Source: Chaenocephalus aceratus
Lineage: Eukaryota; Chordata; Actinopteri; Perciformes; Channichthyidae
NCBI GenBank assembly: GCA_023974075.1
Contig: CM043800.1
Span: 41,194,685 to 41,258,684, forward strand
DNA: 64,000 nucleotides
Reading direction: 5' to 3'
Positions 62,005-64,000 of this stretch are shown piece by piece. The notes under the pieces are model-generated. The model had not been told where the DNA came from. It was given only the letters and a program-made list of their open reading frames with translations, and did no database searches. How positions within the stretch are numbered: the stretch's first letter is position 1; every line of letters begins with the position of its first letter. The position numbers and the translations under genes are program-made.

Positions 62005-63262
62005 CTTAAAGGGATAGTGGAAATTGAACCCCAAATAGTTTAGTTTGAACTTATATACAAGCATAATTACGTACCAAAACAATCACACCTGATTAAAAAT
62101 ATATAATAATTGCCTTACGCATGTTAGAAGCACTTTATTGCAGCTTCCCCGAACTTTTTTAGAAACGAAATGATCGATTCAGCCAAACCGGAAGTGAGGA
62201 AAACTCAGGAAGACGAAACGATAACAAACCATGGCGTCTATGCAGAATGAACGTGGAAGGGCAAATATACCAGACAAAGAATAAGGATTGTACGAGGTAT
62301 CCAGTGATGATAGCGAGTCAGAAACATCCTCTCGGCTTTCCTGCGAAAATGTAGTTTTAGGAACTGAATCTGAATCCGGTTCAGTAAGCGACGATGGTGA
62401 GAATATTGAGCCAGACGATGGTCCATTACGTCCTTATTTGTTCGAGCCCGAGGTGATGGAGTTAGTTCACGGCATGGGCAATGGCGAGGATGACCAGGAG
62501 CCAGATGATGCACCCCTACGCACACATAATCTTGACTGGTAGGTCCCTAAGCATAGCTCACGCTAGGCGCTATATTATATATTGCAAAAGTTGGCATGCA
62601 TGCACTGTAGGCCTATGGCTATGCCCGAGGATGACTGCATGTAGGGTACATTTCATAACATACCAGGGTCAGGTTCACATAAATTATCTTGTCACATTTA
62701 TTATTGTATATGTAACAGCCTTATGGGCATTAATTACATGAATACATTTAAATGAATCGTATACTAGCATGATATACAGCTAGAGCCAATCGGTCTTTTG
62801 ACGTAGTATGGTCCTAATCCTAGGCTAGCCAGGCTGCCTGTCAAGTGTAGGCTGTACTCACAGTACTGTTAGTCTATCATGTCTATATGATGACTGTATT
62901 GTACACATTCGACACTGTGTACCGGATTATCGGATGACGAGGCCTCCGGTCGCCTAATCGACAGGCAATAAATGGCGTTGTACACAATGGTACAGGCTAA
63001 TGATGCATTAAATCAGCCAGAAAACATAATAAAATACTCGTGCCTCGTCCAATGTTTGTGCCCGTCTTCCTTTGTTTTCGTCATCACCCGAAGATTCCCG
63101 AAGTATTTCGTTTCATTGAGAAGGCGTGGTCGGGAGCAGTAAAATTGAAAATAAAATGAAACTAGGCGCATGAAATTAAAAAAAATTGTTTATGCTTATT
63201 TTTAATAAAAATACATAAGTTAAACCCAACATTCGCGGATTTCCACTATCCCTTTAATCCAA
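62005..63262 (+). mobile_element. DNA transposon with TTAAAGGGATAGTGGAAAT ends
   Basis: TTAAAGGGATAGTGGAAAT on the left is mirrored by ATTTCCACTATCCCTTTAA on the right, 1.26 kb apart. It carries an ORF remnant at 62231-62542 and no transposase core, so it is an internally deleted copy. Confidence 0.85.
62231..62542 (+). pseudogene. acidic ORF resembling the P2X7-like protein family carried by fish transposons
   Basis: ATG at 62231 (MASMQNERGRANIPDKE), then a TAA at 62282-62284, after which the same frame stays open through VSSDDSESETSS, the segment RPYLFEPEVMELVHGMG and HNLDW, ending at a good donor (TG/GTAGGT). PY.FEP followed by DW at an exon end resembles the part before the Cys-rich module of P2X purinoceptor 7-like proteins, but that module is missing. 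Family assignment is tentative. Confidence 0.4.
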
Positions 63263-64000
63263 TGCGATATGTTTCTTATATTGTTCAGTTTCACTCATAG
63301 AGTACGATTCTACTTAATGTAATGGCAATTTAAATGTTCCTGTGTCCTATATCTTTTTGCCATAACTTCACAGGAGGGTTTAGTGTGATCCTGACGCAGA
63401 CACAAACATATGATTTTCCGGTCTTTTGCTGCAGTTTTAGAATGATGTTTTATTGCTTTACATACAAAGGTTAAAGTACACTGTGTCAATAGTTGTAGTA
63501 TGAGCATCTGTCTGGGCTGGCCGTCTGGTAGAATCGGTATGCTCTTCCTCCCGTGTCAGTAAAGTGGAACTTCTGTGTGAACTATTCATCTTAAACTGCA
63601 CTGTAACTTTTTTATTCATGTATTTTTTCTTTTATCTTTTACTGTTTTTAAATGCCTTTGTCTGAATGTCTTTCATTTTTGTAAAGCACCTTGAATTGCC
63701 TTGTGTTTAAAGGTACTATATAAATAAACTTGCCTTGCCTTGTGTCCTCTTCCTCTCCTGTCACCTATGACCCCTTTTATACACCCTGTGCAGCTAAACC
63801 CCGCCACCAAGTGTTCAAAAATAATGTTGCACTATACATATACAGAAGGTAAACTGAGACACCAACAACACCCATAAAATGGCTCCTACAAATAGTGTGG
63901 GAACACTTTTTCTTAAAGTATTCACCTTAAAGTCCATGAGCGAGTTTCACTGTTCATGAATCTAGAACATATTTACGATGTTTTCAGTTTGATTCTATTC
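63263..64000. repeat. window end: LINE/SINE 3'-tail repeat at 63600-63745, otherwise unassigned
   Basis: TTTCATTTTTGTAAAGCACC, CTATATAAATAAACTTGCC and TTGCCTTG match 12895-13070 and the LINE tail near 54830. The remaining sequence shows no gene. Confidence 0.6.

Overview
The window is nuclear DNA of a ray-finned (teleost) fish. The evidence is vertebrate-style spliced genes with GT-AG introns, the head-to-head pair eaf1/mettl6, a TRIM16-like gene, a fish-type type II C-type lectin, an F-type lectin (fucolectin) and a C2H2 zinc-finger gene. These sit in DNA dominated by Tc1, hAT, piggyBac, L2-like LINE and MITE families of the kind that fill teleost introns, plus large minisatellites. No bacterial features, CRISPR array, rRNA or convincing tRNA was seen.

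Layout. 1-8.6 kb: the 5' half of eaf1 (minus strand, runs off the left edge) and mettl6 (plus strand) share a roughly 550-bp bidirectional promoter interval; mettl6 introns carry two 37-bp minisatellites and a long (TG)n tract. 8.9-13.4 kb: MITE debris, a Tc1 end, and an Ig-domain exon with a possible terminal exon on the minus strand. 13.5-20.1 kb: an intronless TRIM16-like gene lying between two inverted arrays of the same 57-bp minisatellite. 20.1-36.2 kb: remnants of one lectin gene, then a complete six-exon type II C-type lectin gene whose stalk is a single 1.6-kb exon of 68 heptads, followed by a duplicated set of carbohydrate-recognition-domain (CRD) exons. Its first intron holds a 5.7-kb YqaJ/THAP-type (ISL2EU-like) transposon inserted into a MITE. 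37.2-40 kb: a MITE containing another element that contains a 1.08-kb probable solo LTR. 41.3-46.9 kb: an F-type lectin gene with a Tc1 copy in its largest intron. 48.4-61.5 kb: a 13-finger zinc-finger gene whose 11.2-kb intron holds two nested hAT systems and an L2-like LINE. 62-63.3 kb: a small DNA transposon with a truncated ORF.

How the genes relate. eaf1 (transcription elongation) and mettl6 (tRNA m3C methylation) are housekeeping genes expected to be co-transcribed divergently. The TRIM, C-type lectin and F-type lectin genes are typical of fish innate-immune accessory regions that duplicate and turn over quickly. Nearly every coding locus, including eaf1 and mettl6, contains one to three single-base length changes, mostly at short homopolymers, that shift its frame. 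The multi-exon C-type lectin is the clear exception. This pattern fits consensus errors in the sequence better than wholesale gene death, and it matters for every frame call below.

The features most worth attention are the giant-stalk lectin with two interchangeable CRD cassettes, the inverted minisatellite arrays around the TRIM gene, minisatellites that appear to have grown out of transposon sequence, and insertions whose pre-insertion (empty) site is preserved elsewhere in the same window.
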